Translations under genes and position numbers: made by a program
Part shown: in pieces, positions 1-9,813 of the stretch
How the letters are laid out: each line of letters begins with the position of its first letter
Numbering within the stretch: position 1 is the stretch's first letter
Assembly (NCBI GenBank): GCA_018402135.1
Contig: JAGYJF010000005.1
Location: 248,001 to 312,000 of the forward strand
Reading direction: 5' to 3'
From: Flavobacteriaceae bacterium
GTDB taxonomy: Bacteria; Bacteroidota; Bacteroidia; Flavobacteriales; Flavobacteriaceae
DNA length: 64,000 nucleotides
Notes under the pieces: model-generated
Databases searched by the model: none
Told to the model about the DNA's origin: nothing
What the model saw: the letters and a program-made list of their open reading frames with translations, nothing else

Positions 1-218
1 CCTTCCAAGGTGAAACCTCGTTCTTTCACCAAATGGTAAATAAGCTTTAGGTTTTGAATGTCTTCAGGTGTGAATTTCCGGTTGCCTTTGGCGTTTTTCT
101 TTGGTTTTAAAACCTCAAATTCCTTTTCCCAAAAGCGCAATAATGACGCATTTACATTAAAAGCTGTGGCTACTTCGCCAATGCTGTAATATCGTTTTTC
201 TGCTAGTTCAATATACAT
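1..218 (-). CDS. MerR-family transcriptional regulator (3' part cut by window edge)
   Basis: The first 72 residues of a DNA-binding regulator are present; the rest lies outside the window. The N-terminus reads MYIELAEKRYYSIGEVA and continues into SLLRFWEKEF and NRKFTPEDI, the winged helix-turn-helix pattern of MerR proteins, in which this domain binds a spaced promoter and a C-terminal part senses a signal. Its ATG lies 2 nt beyond the stop codon of the M23 peptidase gene upstream, so the two are probably co-transcribed. The ligand cannot be inferred because the sensor part is missing. Confidence 0.85.
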   Translation of the reverse strand, partial: MYIELAEKRYYSIGEVATAFNVNASLLRFWEKEFEVLKPKKNAKGNRKFTPEDIQNLKLIYHLVKERGFTLE

Positions 219-220
219 GA

Positions 221-1192
221 TTAATCGAGAGATTGGTTTTCAAGCGACGCACGTTTTAACAGCTCATCAAATTCTTCTGGTGATAGGTTTCCGTAATAGA
301 AGTTTATAGGATTAATGCGTTCGCCATCTTTAAAAATTTCGTAATGTAAATGGGGTGCTTCGGAGCGTCCAGTGCTACCAACGTAACCAATAAGATCGCC
401 TCGTTTTACGCGTTGGTTCACTCTCACATTATAATTATAGAGATGTGCATAAAGTGACACATAGCCGTAGCCGTGGTCAATTCTAATATGTTTTCCGTAA
501 CCAGTGGCACTATTATCGGCACGTTCAACAATACCGTCGCCAGTTGCGTAAACTGGTGTTCCGCGCGGTGCGGTAAAATCCATGCCGTAATGAAATTTTC
601 TAGCCTTGGTAAACGGATCGGTTCTAAAACCGAAACCAGAAGCCATTCTTGTTAGATCTTCATTATTAACAGGCTGAATTGCTGGAATAGCAGCAAGAAA
701 TTTTTCTTTGTTTTCGGCGAGTACGGCTACCTCGTCTAAGGATTTAGACTGCACAACTATTGCTTTTTCAAGTACGTCGAGTCGCTTATTGCTTTCAACA
801 ATTAGTTTGGAGTTGTCGTAGCCTTCATACTTTTTATAACGGTTGATACCACCAAAACCAGCGCGTCTTTGCTCTAAAGGAATAGGGTTGGCTTCAAAAT
901 ATAGTCGGTAGATGGCATTGTCTCTTTCTTCAACATTTTCAAGCGCGGCATATGCTTCATCTAATCGTTTGTTAAGAAGTTTGTATTGCAATTGCATGTT
1001 TGATAATTCTCGGGCCATTTCGCGTTCACGAGGCGATTCAATAAACTGGCTTGCAATAAAAATCATTAAAAATGCGAAAAGCGCTGAGGCCAGCATAAAA
1101 AGTGCAACATACTTAACCGTTGTGCGCTTTTTTCGCTGAATTTTACGGTAACTTAGTGTTTCGTGGTCGTAGTAGTATTTTACCTTACTCAT
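221..1192 (-). CDS. M23 (LytM-type) peptidoglycan endopeptidase, membrane-anchored
   Basis: A 323-residue protein with a short basic cytoplasmic N-terminus, one transmembrane helix (about residues 28-50), a coiled-coil-like stretch (about 55-165) and a C-terminal M23 metallopeptidase domain (about 185-300). Zinc-binding and catalytic residues are complete: His201 and Asp205 (HYGMD), His250 (YAH), and His281 and His283 (HLH). The family cuts peptide cross-links in peptidoglycan in the periplasm. The architecture (TM, coil, M23) resembles cell-shape or division-linked peptidases. It is divergent from alaS and precedes a MerR-type gene. Substrate bond unknown. Confidence 0.9.
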   Translation of the reverse strand: MSKVKYYYDHETLSYRKIQRKKRTTVKYVALFMLASALFAFLMIFIASQFIESPREREMARELSNMQLQYKLLNKRLDEAYAALENVEERDNAIYRLYFEANPIPLEQRRAGFGGINRYKKYEGYDNSKLIVESNKRLDVLEKAIVVQSKSLDEVAVLAENKEKFLAAIPAIQPVNNEDLTRMASGFGFRTDPFTKARKFHYGMDFTAPRGTPVYATGDGIVERADNSATGYGKHIRIDHGYGYVSLYAHLYNYNVRVNQRVKRGDLIGYVGSTGRSEAPHLHYEIFKDGERINPINFYYGNLSPEEFDELLKRASLENQSLD

Positions 1193-1206
1193 TTACTAAA
1201 TTATAC

Positions 1207-1214
1207 TATTTTTG
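1207..1214 (+). promoter_or_regulatory. Candidate -7 element upstream of alaS
   Basis: TATTTTTG fits the Bacteroidota -7 consensus TAnnTTTG and points toward alaS, leaving a leader of about 100 nt. No convincing TTTG -33 partner is seen at the expected 19-21 nt, so support is limited. Confidence 0.3.
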
Positions 1215-1247
1215 CACTGTTCAAAGCACTAATTTTTCGCGCTTAAA

Positions 1248-1268
1248 CAAAGTTAACGAACAAATATA
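1248..1268 (-). promoter_or_regulatory. Two candidate -7 elements for the M23/MerR unit
   Basis: On the minus strand TATATTTG and TAACTTTG both match TAnnTTTG and lie 56-76 nt upstream of the M23 start codon. Neither has a clean -33 TTTG at the usual spacing; one of them is likely to be used. Confidence 0.3.
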
Positions 1269-1322
1269 AAGATTGTTTCGCATTAAACGTAATTTAACAA
1301 CTGTAAGCAGTATCATCAGCCT

Positions 1323-3953
1323 ATGAAATCTCAAGAAGTACGACGTAAATTTTTAGAATTTTTTGAGCAAAAATCTCACATTATTGTGCCTTCAGCCCCT
1401 ATGGTTGTTAAGGATGATCCTTCCTTAATGTTTGTAAATTCTGGGATGGCACCTTTTAAGGAATATTTTTTAGGCAACGCCAAGCCTAAAAGTAACCGCA
1501 TAACTGATAGCCAAAAATGTTTACGTGTTTCTGGTAAGCACAATGATTTGGAGGAAGTTGGTTACGATACCTATCACCATACACTTTTTGAAATGCTTGG
1601 AAACTGGAGTTTTGGTGATCCTACTAATCCTGAAAGTGGCTATTTTAAAAAGGAAGCCATTGCTTGGGCTTGGGAATTACTTACTGAGGTTTATAAAATA
1701 GATAAAGATATTTTATACGTTACTGTTTTTGAAGGTAGTGAAGACGATGGATTGCCAATGGATAGCGAGGCATACGATTTATGGAAATCCTTTGTTCCAG
1801 AAGATAGAATATTAATGGGCAACAAAAAGGATAATTTCTGGGAAATGGGTGATCAAGGACCATGCGGACCCTGTAGTGAAATTCACGTTGATATTAGAAG
1901 CGCCAACGAAAAATCACAAGTTGATGGTAAAAGCTTGGTGAATCAAGACCATCCGCAAGTGGTTGAAATATGGAATTTGGTATTTATGCAGTACAATCGT
2001 AAAGCCAACGGTAGTTTAGAGCCCTTGCCAGCCAAACATATAGATACCGGTATGGGATTTGAGCGTTTGTGTATGGTGCTGCAAGGTGTTACTTCTAACT
2101 ACGATACCGATGTATTTACGCCGATTATTCGAGAAATTGAAACCATATCGGATGTGCAATACGGTAGTCACAAAGATACCGATGTGGCTATTCGGGTGAT
2201 TGTAGACCATATTCGTGCAGTGGCTTTTTCTATTGCCGACGGACAATTACCAAGCAATACAGGGGCTGGCTATGTGATAAGACGCATTTTACGACGTGCC
2301 ATAAGATATGCCTTTACTTTTTTAAATCAGAAAGAACCGTTTATTTATAAGTTGGTTAGGGTTTTGACTGAAACTATGAGCGAAGCATTTCCAGAGCTTA
2401 GGTCGCAACAAGTGCTTATTACCAATGTAATAAAAGAAGAAGAACATTCTTTTTTAAAGACCTTAGATCAAGGTTTGGTATTGCTTAACCGCATGATAGA
2501 AGAAGAAAAAGGCGCGGTGCTGTCTGGTGAACGCGTTTTTGAATTGTATGATACTTTTGGGTTTCCAAAGGATTTAACAGCGCTTATTTTAAAAGAAAAT
2601 GGAAAGCAGATAGACGAAGCAGGTTTTGAAGTTGAAATGCAAAAACAGAAAAACCGTTCAAGAGCTGCCGGTGAGATGACTACGGACGATTGGACTATTT
2701 TAAAAGAGGACGATTACGAAGAATTTGTGGGTTACGACCATTTAACTACGACCGTGTTTATTACGCGTTACCGTAAAGTTGTATCTAAAAAAGACGGTGA
2801 ACTTTATCAGTTGGTATTTAACCTCACGCCATTTTATCCAGAAGGCGGCGGACAAGTAGGCGATAAAGGTTACATAGAAGCCACCAATGGTGATGTCACT
2901 TATATTTTAGATACTAAGAAAGAAAACAATGTGATTATTCATTTTGCTAAGGAGTTACCAAAGCATTTAAAAGGGAATTTTATTGCCAAAGTAGATGAAA
3001 CTTTTAGAGGACGCGTGACTTGTAATCACAGTGCGACTCATTTATTACATCAGGCTTTAAGAGATATTTTAGGGACCCATGTAGAGCAAAAAGGAAGTGC
3101 GGTTACTGCCAAGCAGCTACGTTTTGATTTTTCACATTTTTCTAAATTGAGTAAAGAAGAATTGGTTGCCGTTGAAAATTTCGTGAATGCTAGAATAGAC
3201 GCGAAAATCCCGTTGCAAGAACAACGAAACATACCGATGGAGCAGGCTGTAAGCGAAGGCGCAATGGCTTTATTTGGCGAAAAGTATGGCGATACTGTTC
3301 GGACCGTAAGGTTTGGGAAATCTATTGAATTATGTGGTGGAACCCATGTGCAAAACACATCCGATTTATGGCATTTTAAAATTGTATCCGAAGGCGCTGT
3401 CGCTTCGGGCATTAGACGTATTGAGGCCCTTACCAATCAAGCAGTAAAACAGTATTATTTTGAGGCTCATGACCAACTGCATTCAGTAAAAAGTTTATTG
3501 AATAATGCCCAAGACCCAATTCAGGCCGTTGAAAATTTACAAGATGAGAACAGTGCGCTAAAAAAACAATTAGAGCAGCTGCTTAAAGAAAAGACCAAGC
3601 AATTACAGATAGGCTTAAAAGAGGAGCTTAAGTTAATAAATGGCGTGCAATTTTTAGCGAAAGCAGTTGATTTAGATGCAGCTGCGATTAAGGATCTGAG
3701 TTTTGATTTGGGGTCGAATGTAGATAATTTGTTTTTAGTATTGGCTTCGGCGCAGGATGGTAAGGCGGTGTTGTCGTGTTACATTTCTAAGGAATTGGTA
3801 GCTGAACGCAAATTAAATGCCGGACATATTATACGCGAATTAGGAAAATATATTCAAGGCGGTGGTGGCGGACAGGCATTTTTTGCAACGGCTGGAGGTA
3901 AGAATCCAGAAGGGATAGCTGAGGCTTTGAAGGCGGCGGAAGGTTATGTTTAG
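1323..3953 (+). CDS. alaS: Alanyl-tRNA synthetase
   Basis: An 876-residue class II synthetase of normal length, charging tRNA-Ala with alanine in the cytoplasm. In order: aminoacylation core (about 1-250, with [10 protein letters not shown] and [10 protein letters not shown]), tRNA-recognition region (about 250-450), editing domain with zinc-binding HSATH (about residue 572) and CGGTH (about 672), and a C-terminal DHHA1 domain with a GGGGG run near residue 850. The editing motifs are intact, so removal of mischarged Ser/Gly is expected. Divergent from the M23 peptidase; the GSCFA gene follows after about 300 nt of degenerate repeat sequence. Confidence 0.98.
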   Translation: MKSQEVRRKFLEFFEQKSHIIVPSAPMVVKDDPSLMFVNSGMAPFKEYFLGNAKPKSNRITDSQKCLRVSGKHNDLEEVGYDTYHHTLFEMLGNWSFGDPTNPESGYFKKEAIAWAWELLTEVYKIDKDILYVTVFEGSEDDGLPMDSEAYDLWKSFVPEDRILMGNKKDNFWEMGDQGPCGPCSEIHVDIRSANEKSQVDGKSLVNQDHPQVVEIWNLVFMQYNRKANGSLEPLPAKHIDTGMGFERLCMVLQGVTSNYDTDVFTPIIREIETISDVQYGSHKDTDVAIRVIVDHIRAVAFSIADGQLPSNTGAGYVIRRILRRAIRYAFTFLNQKEPFIYKLVRVLTETMSEAFPELRSQQVLITNVIKEEEHSFLKTLDQGLVLLNRMIEEEKGAVLSGERVFELYDTFGFPKDLTALILKENGKQIDEAGFEVEMQKQKNRSRAAGEMTTDDWTILKEDDYEEFVGYDHLTTTVFITRYRKVVSKKDGELYQLVFNLTPFYPEGGGQVGDKGYIEATNGDVTYILDTKKENNVIIHFAKELPKHLKGNFIAKVDETFRGRVTCNHSATHLLHQALRDILGTHVEQKGSAVTAKQLRFDFSHFSKLSKEELVAVENFVNARIDAKIPLQEQRNIPMEQAVSEGAMALFGEKYGDTVRTVRFGKSIELCGGTHVQNTSDLWHFKIVSEGAVASGIRRIEALTNQAVKQYYFEAHDQLHSVKSLLNNAQDPIQAVENLQDENSALKKQLEQLLKEKTKQLQIGLKEELKLINGVQFLAKAVDLDAAAIKDLSFDLGSNVDNLFLVLASAQDGKAVLSCYISKELVAERKLNAGHIIRELGKYIQGGGGGQAFFATAGGKNPEGIAEALKAAEGYV

Positions 3954-4249
3954 TACTTAGGGTGGAAATTTAGTTTTACTGCGGAGTTGCACAGATGTTT
4001 CGCGGAGTTCCGCAGCGTTTAATTACTTACTTTTTTTGAGACATAGATTACTTGGATTATCACAGTTATATAAATCTTAATCAGGTAAAATGGAATCTTT
4101 GTAAATCAGTGAAATCCGTGTCATATTTTCTTAGTGAATCTCGGTGGTTCTCAACGAATCTCTGTGAAATAATAACTTTTTAGTTGTACAACGCAGTTTC
4201 ATAAAGGTTGCAATGAGCACTCAAAATTAAATAAGTATCTTTAAACCCT
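3954..4249. repeat. Intergenic stretch with degenerate repeats
   Basis: No gene is visible between alaS and the GSCFA gene. The first part carries GCGGAGTT twice (21 nt apart) inside a CTGCGGA/TCCGCAG inverted repeat (3979-3985 with 4009-4015). The second part (about 4090-4170) is a run of imperfect units of the kind AATC-N-GTG/AATCTnTGTGA in near 10-nt steps. Similar decayed units occur between genes in other Bacteroidota (family knowledge, not checked here). The last 20 nt contain TATCTTTA, a weak -7 element just ahead of the next start codon. Confidence 0.45.
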
Positions 4250-5197
4250 ATGCAGCTCAGTACCAAAATACCAATTAAAGCAGATAAAAAACCTATCGAC
4301 TATCAGTCTGTTGTAGTTTTATTAGGTTCTTGTTTTGCTGAGAACATGGGAGACAAGTTTGAATACTTCAAATTTAAAAATTTTCAGAATCCCTTTGGTA
4401 TATTATTTCATCCTTTAGCCATTGAACGCTTAGTTGAATATGCGTTGAACGATAAAGAATATATTTCAACTGATATTTTTTGTCATCAAGGTTTGTGGCA
4501 TTCTTTTGACGCGCATTCGAAGTTGAGTAATGCATCACCGGATGCGTTAATAGATACCCTTAATCAACGATTAAAAGAAACCAGTACACAATTAACTAAG
4601 GCTTCGCATATCATTATCACCCTTGGAACAGCTTGGGTTTACGAAGCACTAGCATTAGGTAGTTACGTTGCCAACTGTCACAAGGTGCCCCAGAAGGAAT
4701 TTAAAAAGAAATTATTATCGGTTTCGGATATTGAGACGTCGCTTCAACACATAATCGCTCAAATTCAAAAGATAAATACAAAAGCATCTATCATTTTCAC
4801 TATTTCTCCAGTGCGACATGTTAAAGATGGATTTATGGAAAATACGCTAAGCAAGTCACATTTATTCACAGCTTTACATTCTGTTATTTTAAAGTTTACA
4901 AATGTTCATTATTTTCCTGCTTATGAAATTATGATGGATGAGTTGCGCGATTACCGATTTTACAAGCGAGATATGATTCATCCTAACGATTTGGCCATTG
5001 ATTACATTTGGGAAAGATTTAAGGAAGCTTGGATTTCAAAAAATATTGAAACCTTAATGGCACGTATTGAAACTGTTCAGAAAGGACTTCAACACAAGGC
5101 TTTTCAACCTGATTCCGAGGCTTATCGTAAGTTTAAAGCTCACTTAGAAGAGGAGCAACTTCTACTAAAACAAATAGTTAGACACATTTCTTTTTAA
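4250..5197 (+). CDS. GSCFA domain protein (SGNH-hydrolase-like)
   Basis: A 315-residue protein with the GSCFA signature near its N-terminus (LLGSCFAEN, residues 24-32), where the Ser corresponds to the nucleophile of SGNH/GDSL hydrolases. DMIHPND near residue 240 supplies the matching Asp-x-x-His. No signal peptide or membrane segment is seen, so it should be cytoplasmic. The domain is common in flavobacteria next to alaS. Substrate is unknown; esterase or acyltransferase activity is inference from fold only. Confidence 0.85.
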   Translation: MQLSTKIPIKADKKPIDYQSVVVLLGSCFAENMGDKFEYFKFKNFQNPFGILFHPLAIERLVEYALNDKEYISTDIFCHQGLWHSFDAHSKLSNASPDALIDTLNQRLKETSTQLTKASHIIITLGTAWVYEALALGSYVANCHKVPQKEFKKKLLSVSDIETSLQHIIAQIQKINTKASIIFTISPVRHVKDGFMENTLSKSHLFTALHSVILKFTNVHYFPAYEIMMDELRDYRFYKRDMIHPNDLAIDYIWERFKEAWISKNIETLMARIETVQKGLQHKAFQPDSEAYRKFKAHLEEEQLLLKQIVRHISF

Positions 5198-5524
5198 TAA
5201 TACAGGATTAAATATACTAACCGCTAACTGCTAAGTTGGTGGATTTAAATACCTCAAAAGAAAGGTAAAATACCAATTATAACAGTCGCTTTGAAACTTA
5301 TGTTTCCGATGAAATACACAACATTTTAGATGTAATTTTTTCATTTCACCCTTTAACTTTTTTAATTGCCACTTATCGAAAAAAAAATATGACACTACCA
5401 ATTAGTTATATATTCGTAGTGCTATTAATCAATTTTATAAAGAAGCGTCAGAATAAGAAGTGTTTAACCTCACTTACATCTGATGCTTTTTTTTGTCTTT
5501 ATTTCACTAAAAAATATTAAAATA
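5198..5524. other. Intergenic region between convergent genes, mostly featureless
   Basis: The GSCFA gene and coaD converge here. The only clear structure is a hairpin followed by eight T residues (separate entry) about 250 nt past the GSCFA stop. A 43-codon ORF (5389-5520) overlaps that hairpin and has no recognisable similarity; I do not call it. No tRNA or other RNA family was recognised. Confidence 0.5.
5443..5494 (+). terminator. Intrinsic terminator (plus strand) in gene-free region
   Basis: AAGCGTCAGA pairs with TCTGATGCTT (10 bp, one G-U), the loop contains a second AAGTG/CACTT stem, and the 3' arm runs into eight T residues. It reads with the GSCFA gene but sits about 245 nt beyond its stop, so it may end a long 3' UTR or a small RNA. 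Confidence 0.55.
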
Positions 5525-5980
5525 TTAACGCACCTTAACACTATCAGGAACCAAAACGGAGTATTCGCCGTTATTTCTTATAACATCACGTACAATGGAC
5601 GATGAGATATACGAAGTTTTTGCTGCGGTGAGTAAAAAAACCGTTTCTATTTTGGAGAGTTTTCTATTTGTATGTGCAATGGCTTTTTCAAATTCAAAGT
5701 CGGCGGGGTTTCTCAAGCCTCTTAAAATAAACTGAGCGTCAATTTCTTTGCAAAAATCGATGGTTAAACCTTTATAAGTAACCACCTTTACTTTGGGCTC
5801 ATTCTTAAATGCTTCCTTAACAAATTGCTGTCTTTTTTCTAAGGAAAACATGTATTTTTTTTCAGCATTAATTCCAATAGCGACTACTACTTCATCAAAT
5901 AAATGGATGCCTCGTAATATTATATCGTAGTGCCCTAAAGTAATAGGGTCGAAGGATCCAGGAAAAAGTGCGCGTTTCAT
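5525..5980 (-). CDS. coaD: Phosphopantetheine adenylyltransferase
   Basis: A 151-residue cytoplasmic nucleotidyltransferase that joins 4'-phosphopantetheine and ATP to form dephospho-CoA, the penultimate step of coenzyme A synthesis. The N-terminal GSFDPITLGH holds the T-x-G-H nucleotide-binding motif (residues 14-17), and ISSSIVRD near residue 127 is the second (ISSTxxR-like) motif. Length is close to the usual ~160. It lies 62 nt downstream of ddl on the same strand, so the two probably form a transcript. Confidence 0.97.
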   Translation of the reverse strand: MKRALFPGSFDPITLGHYDIILRGIHLFDEVVVAIGINAEKKYMFSLEKRQQFVKEAFKNEPKVKVVTYKGLTIDFCKEIDAQFILRGLRNPADFEFEKAIAHTNRKLSKIETVFLLTAAKTSYISSSIVRDVIRNNGEYSVLVPDSVKVR

Positions 5981-6042
5981 TCGTTTGATTTGGTGTTTAA
6001 AACCATGTTAAATTCAAAGATAATAAATAATAACGGTAATAA

Positions 6043-7029
6043 TTAACGACTTTTTTGTCTTAAGCATTCTTCAATAGCGTTTTCAAATAAAGCTTCAAGG
6101 CTAATATCAGCTGCAGCAGCTTGCTGTGGCAAAATACTTTCTTTAGTTAAGCCAGGTACTGTATTCACTTCCAATAAATGTGGTTCGTCGTTTTTAAAAA
6201 TGTATTCACTACGGCTAAAGCCTTTTAATTGAAGTACTTCATACACTTTTTTTGCGGTATTTCGTACGCGTTCGGCTAAATGTTCAGGTATTTGTGCAGG
6301 TGTAATTTCTTTAGATTGTCCGAGATATTTAGCTTTATAATCAAAGAAATCGTTATCACTAATAATTTGTGTAATTGGCAGTACCAGAATTTCACCTTTA
6401 TAAGTAATCACACCCACCGAAACTTCAACGCCGTCCAGAAATGATTCAATAATAATTTCGTCGTCTTCTTTAAAAGCTACATCAATGGCATTTTGCATGT
6501 CTTCTGGCTTGTAAACTTTTGTAATTCCGAAACTACTTCCAGCTTTATTAGCCTTTACAAAACAAGGCAATCCAACGGTATTAATAATGGTTTTCACATC
6601 CACCACATCACCTAAATTCAGGTAATAACTTTCGGCCATTTTTATTCCAAATGGCTTCAGTACACTTAAACAATCTCTTTTATTGAAGGTAAGTGCAGCC
6701 TGATACATGTTGCAGCTGGTATGTGGGATATTGAGTAATTCAAAATAGGCTTGCATAAAGCCATTTTCGCCGGGTGCGCCGTGTATGGCATTAAAAACAG
6801 CGTGGAATTGAATTTTTTTGTGATTTTCCACAATACTAAAATCATCCCTATTTACAGGATGTTCGGCATTTTGATTATCGACATAAACCCATTTATTTTT
6901 AAATATATGAATTCGGAATGCTTTAAATTTATTTGGGTTAAGCATTTCATAAACTACGTTGCCACTTTTTAGCGAAATTTCATATTCACTTGAGTAGCCT
7001 CCCATAATAATGGCAATATTTTTTATCAT
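6043..7029 (-). CDS. ddl: D-alanine--D-alanine ligase
   Basis: A 328-residue ATP-grasp ligase that makes D-Ala-D-Ala for peptidoglycan precursors. The N-terminus has IIMGGYSSEYEISLKSG (substrate-binding), the centre has PCFVKANKAGSSFGITKV and EDDEIIIESFLDGVEVSVGV (ATP-grasp), and the end has EVNTVPGLTKESILPQQA (Mg/D-Ala site). Length is normal. Divergent from the PASTA-domain gene, which may link it in expression to another wall-related protein; coaD follows. Confidence 0.97.
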   Translation of the reverse strand: MIKNIAIIMGGYSSEYEISLKSGNVVYEMLNPNKFKAFRIHIFKNKWVYVDNQNAEHPVNRDDFSIVENHKKIQFHAVFNAIHGAPGENGFMQAYFELLNIPHTSCNMYQAALTFNKRDCLSVLKPFGIKMAESYYLNLGDVVDVKTIINTVGLPCFVKANKAGSSFGITKVYKPEDMQNAIDVAFKEDDEIIIESFLDGVEVSVGVITYKGEILVLPITQIISDNDFFDYKAKYLGQSKEITPAQIPEHLAERVRNTAKKVYEVLQLKGFSRSEYIFKNDEPHLLEVNTVPGLTKESILPQQAAAADISLEALFENAIEECLRQKSR

Positions 7030-7183
7030 ATAAACAAGGAAAATATGAGTTTATTAACTTGTAGCACGTCTGTTTTGTAATTTAAATCGTACTTATATTT
7101 CATAAAAGCTAAGGTATTATTATTAATGTAATTTAAAGATAATACAATCTGTTTTTTTAATTCAGAACAATTCAAAAGCACAA

Positions 7184-7216
7184 TTTGATGTTTTTAAAAG
7201 CTTATGTTTATATTTA
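7184..7216 (+). promoter_or_regulatory. Promoter for PASTA/pseudouridine synthase operon
   Basis: TTTG (7184-7187), a 21-nt spacer and TATATTTA (7209-7216) fit the Bacteroidota -33/-7 pattern with one mismatch at the last base. The start codon lies about 40 nt further on. Confidence 0.5.
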
Positions 7217-7255
7217 CAACCTATTACAAAACTTCTTTCAGATAGATTTACGTTC

Positions 7256-7861
7256 ATGAGTATTATTAAATTTTTAGGCAGTAAGGTTTTTTTGAAACAA
7301 ATTGTTTTAGCGATTTGTGCTACTGTAGTTTTGGCATTTTTGATACTGTCATGGCTAAAGTCCACCACCAATCATGGCGAATTTATTCAGGTACCAAACT
7401 TAAAAGGGAAATCTTTAGAAACAGCTAATATTGAATTGAAGGATTTAAAATTGCGCATGGAAATACAGGATTCTGCTAATTACAATCCAAATTATCCAAA
7501 ATTTGCCGTAATAGAGCAGTATCCGTTAGCCGGTGAATCTGTTAAGGAAGATCGTAAAATATATTTAATTCTCAATCCTTCGGGCTACAGAAAAGTTCAG
7601 ATTCCCGATGTGGTACGACGCACATTTCGTCAGGCCAAACCAACGCTTGAGTCGGTTGGTTTCGTAATTGGAACTATAACTTATGTAAATGATATTGGTA
7701 AAGATGAAGTTTTAGAAATGTCTCATAAGGGGTCAAAGTTACGCGAAGGTGATTTATTGCCATTAACCTCTACAATTGATCTAGTTTTAGGAAATGGTAA
7801 ACGACCAGGTAGTATTGATGCCATAGGAATTGATTCTGAAACAAATTCTCAAGAAAATTAA
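7256..7861 (+). CDS. PASTA-domain membrane protein
   Basis: A 201-residue protein with one transmembrane helix (about residues 14-36) followed by two PASTA repeats (about 43-109 with IQVPNLKGKSLETA, and about 114-180 with VQIPDVVRRTFRQA). PASTA domains sit outside the cytoplasmic membrane and commonly bind muropeptides or mediate wall-related contacts. No kinase or transpeptidase domain is attached, unlike in Firmicutes PASTA kinases. It is 3 nt upstream of the pseudouridine synthase gene and divergent from ddl. Function in Bacteroidota is not established. Confidence 0.85.
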   Translation: MSIIKFLGSKVFLKQIVLAICATVVLAFLILSWLKSTTNHGEFIQVPNLKGKSLETANIELKDLKLRMEIQDSANYNPNYPKFAVIEQYPLAGESVKEDRKIYLILNPSGYRKVQIPDVVRRTFRQAKPTLESVGFVIGTITYVNDIGKDEVLEMSHKGSKLREGDLLPLTSTIDLVLGNGKRPGSIDAIGIDSETNSQEN

Positions 7862-7864
7862 GAC

Positions 7865-8908
7865 ATGTTAGACGAAGCTCAAACGCCTGAAGAACAGGAT
7901 GACGACGAATTATACGAACACTATACATTTACGGTCGAAAAGGGACAAAAGCCATTGCGAATTGACAAATATCTAATGAATTTTGTTGAAAACGCCACCC
8001 GAAATAAAATTCAGACAGCAGCAAAGGACGGCAGTATTTACGTGAATGACACCCCAGTAAAATCCAATTACAAGGTTAAGCCGTACGACAAAATTAGAGT
8101 GCTATTTCAGCATCCACCTTACGAGTATTTACTAACGCCAGAAAACATTCCGTTAAATATCGTTTACGAAGACGAATATTTGTTAGTTATCAACAAACCA
8201 GCAGGTATGGTGGTACATCCTGGACATGGTAATTATTCTGGTACTTTGATAAATGCACTTATTTATCACTTCGAAAATTTACCAAATAATAGTAGTAATC
8301 GTCCGGGCCTGGTTCATCGTATTGATAAGGATACCAGTGGTTTGTTGGTAGTTGCCAAAACGGAAACTACCATGGCCCATCTTTCCAAACAATTTTTTGA
8401 TAAATCAAGCGAACGCGAATACGTCGCCTTAGTTTGGGGTCATGTTGAAAATGACGAAGGTACCGTTGAAGGCCATATTGGCAGACATCCCAAAAACAGG
8501 TTGCAAAACACAGTTTATGAAGGTGATGAAGCTATAAAAGGCAAGCCAGCCGTTACGCATTATAAAGTTTTAGAACGATTTGGTTATACTACCTTGCTAT
8601 CTTGCAAATTAGAAACTGGGCGTACGCATCAAATTCGCGTGCATATGAAACATATTGGTCACACCTTGTTTAACGATTCAAGATATGGTGGTGATACCAT
8701 TTTAAAGGGAACAACTTTTACCAAGTACAAACAGTATGTAGATAATTGTTTTAAAATTTTGCCCAGACAAGCACTGCATGCCAAAACACTAGGGTTTATA
8801 CATCCAGTTTCACAAAAATTTATGTTGTTTGAATGCGCTATTCCAGAAGATATGCAGGAATGTATAAGTAAATGGCGCGATTATGCAAAACATCAGGAAT
8901 TACTATAA
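7865..8908 (+). CDS. RluA-family 23S rRNA pseudouridine synthase (RluD-like)
   Basis: A 347-residue enzyme with an N-terminal S4 RNA-binding domain (about 25-95, DKYLMNFVENATRNKIQ) and a RluA/RsuA-type catalytic domain. The catalytic Asp is Asp152 in HRIDKDTSGL, followed by GRTHQIRVHMKHIGH near residue 260. It converts uridine to pseudouridine in rRNA; the S4 domain and length favour RluD (large-subunit helix 69), but RluC is not excluded. It follows the PASTA gene by 3 nt and is surely co-transcribed. Confidence 0.9.
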   Translation: MLDEAQTPEEQDDDELYEHYTFTVEKGQKPLRIDKYLMNFVENATRNKIQTAAKDGSIYVNDTPVKSNYKVKPYDKIRVLFQHPPYEYLLTPENIPLNIVYEDEYLLVINKPAGMVVHPGHGNYSGTLINALIYHFENLPNNSSNRPGLVHRIDKDTSGLLVVAKTETTMAHLSKQFFDKSSEREYVALVWGHVENDEGTVEGHIGRHPKNRLQNTVYEGDEAIKGKPAVTHYKVLERFGYTTLLSCKLETGRTHQIRVHMKHIGHTLFNDSRYGGDTILKGTTFTKYKQYVDNCFKILPRQALHAKTLGFIHPVSQKFMLFECAIPEDMQECISKWRDYAKHQELL

Positions 8909-9001
8909 ACCTAGTCTATATCACTATTGAATTTTGATTAGCTTACAGGTTGATTTTAGTTGCATTAATTGGTACTTTTATGTTTTATTAAAAGGTACAT
9001 T

Positions 9002-9760
9002 ATGAAATTAATTTTATCACCGGCAAAATCTTTAGACTTTGAAAGTGCATTGCCAACCCATCTAACCACAGAAGCCTTGTTTCTCAGCGAATCCGAGCGC
9101 ATTAATAAATTATTAAAAAAGCAGTCGGTTAAAAAGTTAGGAGAGTTGATGAGTATTTCAAACGATTTAAGTGAACTGAACTATCAACGCAATCAAGATT
9201 GGCAGTTGCCGTTTCCCGAGAATGAAGCCAGACAAGCCATTTATGCTTTTAATGGTGATGTTTATCGTGGTTTGGATGCGTATACCATTCCAAAGGACAA
9301 AATAGAAAATACCCAAAACACAGTTAGAATTTTGTCGGGTTTGTATGGACTGCTGAAACCTTTCGATTTAATCATGCCTTATAGATTGGAAATGGGTACC
9401 AAGTTTCCAGTTGGAAAAAGCAAGAATCTTTATGAATTTTGGAAAGTAAAAATCACTGACGCCTTAAATAGCGACATGGAAGAAAACGAAATTCTACTCA
9501 ACCTTGCTAGCAACGAATACTTTAAAGCTATTGACACCAAATCCTTAAAGGGAAATTTGCTTCACGTAGATTTTAAAGAGTTTAAAAATGGTCAATATAA
9601 AACCATTGGCTTTTTTGCCAAATATGCTAGAGGTTTAATGGCACGTTATATAATTGATAATGCTATCAATGACCTAGAAGGTTTAAAAACATTTGACTTA
9701 GAGAACTATGCCTTCGACACAAATCTATCGGAAGGTAATTCTCTTGTTTTTACCAGATAA
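9002..9760 (+). CDS. yaaA: YaaA family peroxide-stress protein
   Basis: A 252-residue protein of the UPF0246/YaaA family, typical length. It begins MKLILSPAKSLDFES, the family signature, and has YRLEMGTKFP and LLNLASNEYFKA further on. In E. coli YaaA lowers intracellular iron during peroxide stress; recent work shows DNA binding. I start it at the ATG at 9002, because an upstream in-frame start would add a non-family N-terminus and overlap promoter-like sequence. Its 3' end meets a terminator that belongs to the opposite-strand THX gene. Confidence 0.93.
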   Translation: MKLILSPAKSLDFESALPTHLTTEALFLSESERINKLLKKQSVKKLGELMSISNDLSELNYQRNQDWQLPFPENEARQAIYAFNGDVYRGLDAYTIPKDKIENTQNTVRILSGLYGLLKPFDLIMPYRLEMGTKFPVGKSKNLYEFWKVKITDALNSDMEENEILLNLASNEYFKAIDTKSLKGNLLHVDFKEFKNGQYKTIGFFAKYARGLMARYIIDNAINDLEGLKTFDLENYAFDTNLSEGNSLVFTR

Positions 9761-9789
9761 AAAAAAGCGACTTCTTAAAAAGAGTCGCT
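9757..9789 (-). terminator. Intrinsic terminator of THX gene
   Basis: On the minus strand AGCGACT pairs with AGTCGCT across a 10-nt loop and is followed by nine T residues. It ends the THX transcript and overlaps the last codon of yaaA; in the plus direction there is no T run. Confidence 0.75.
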
Positions 9790-9813
9790 ATGTAATTTGA
9801 TTGGATCAAACTC

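Noticed and set aside
5389-5520. 43-codon ORF
   Set aside because: It overlaps a good terminator hairpin and shows no similarity or promoter support; treated as chance.
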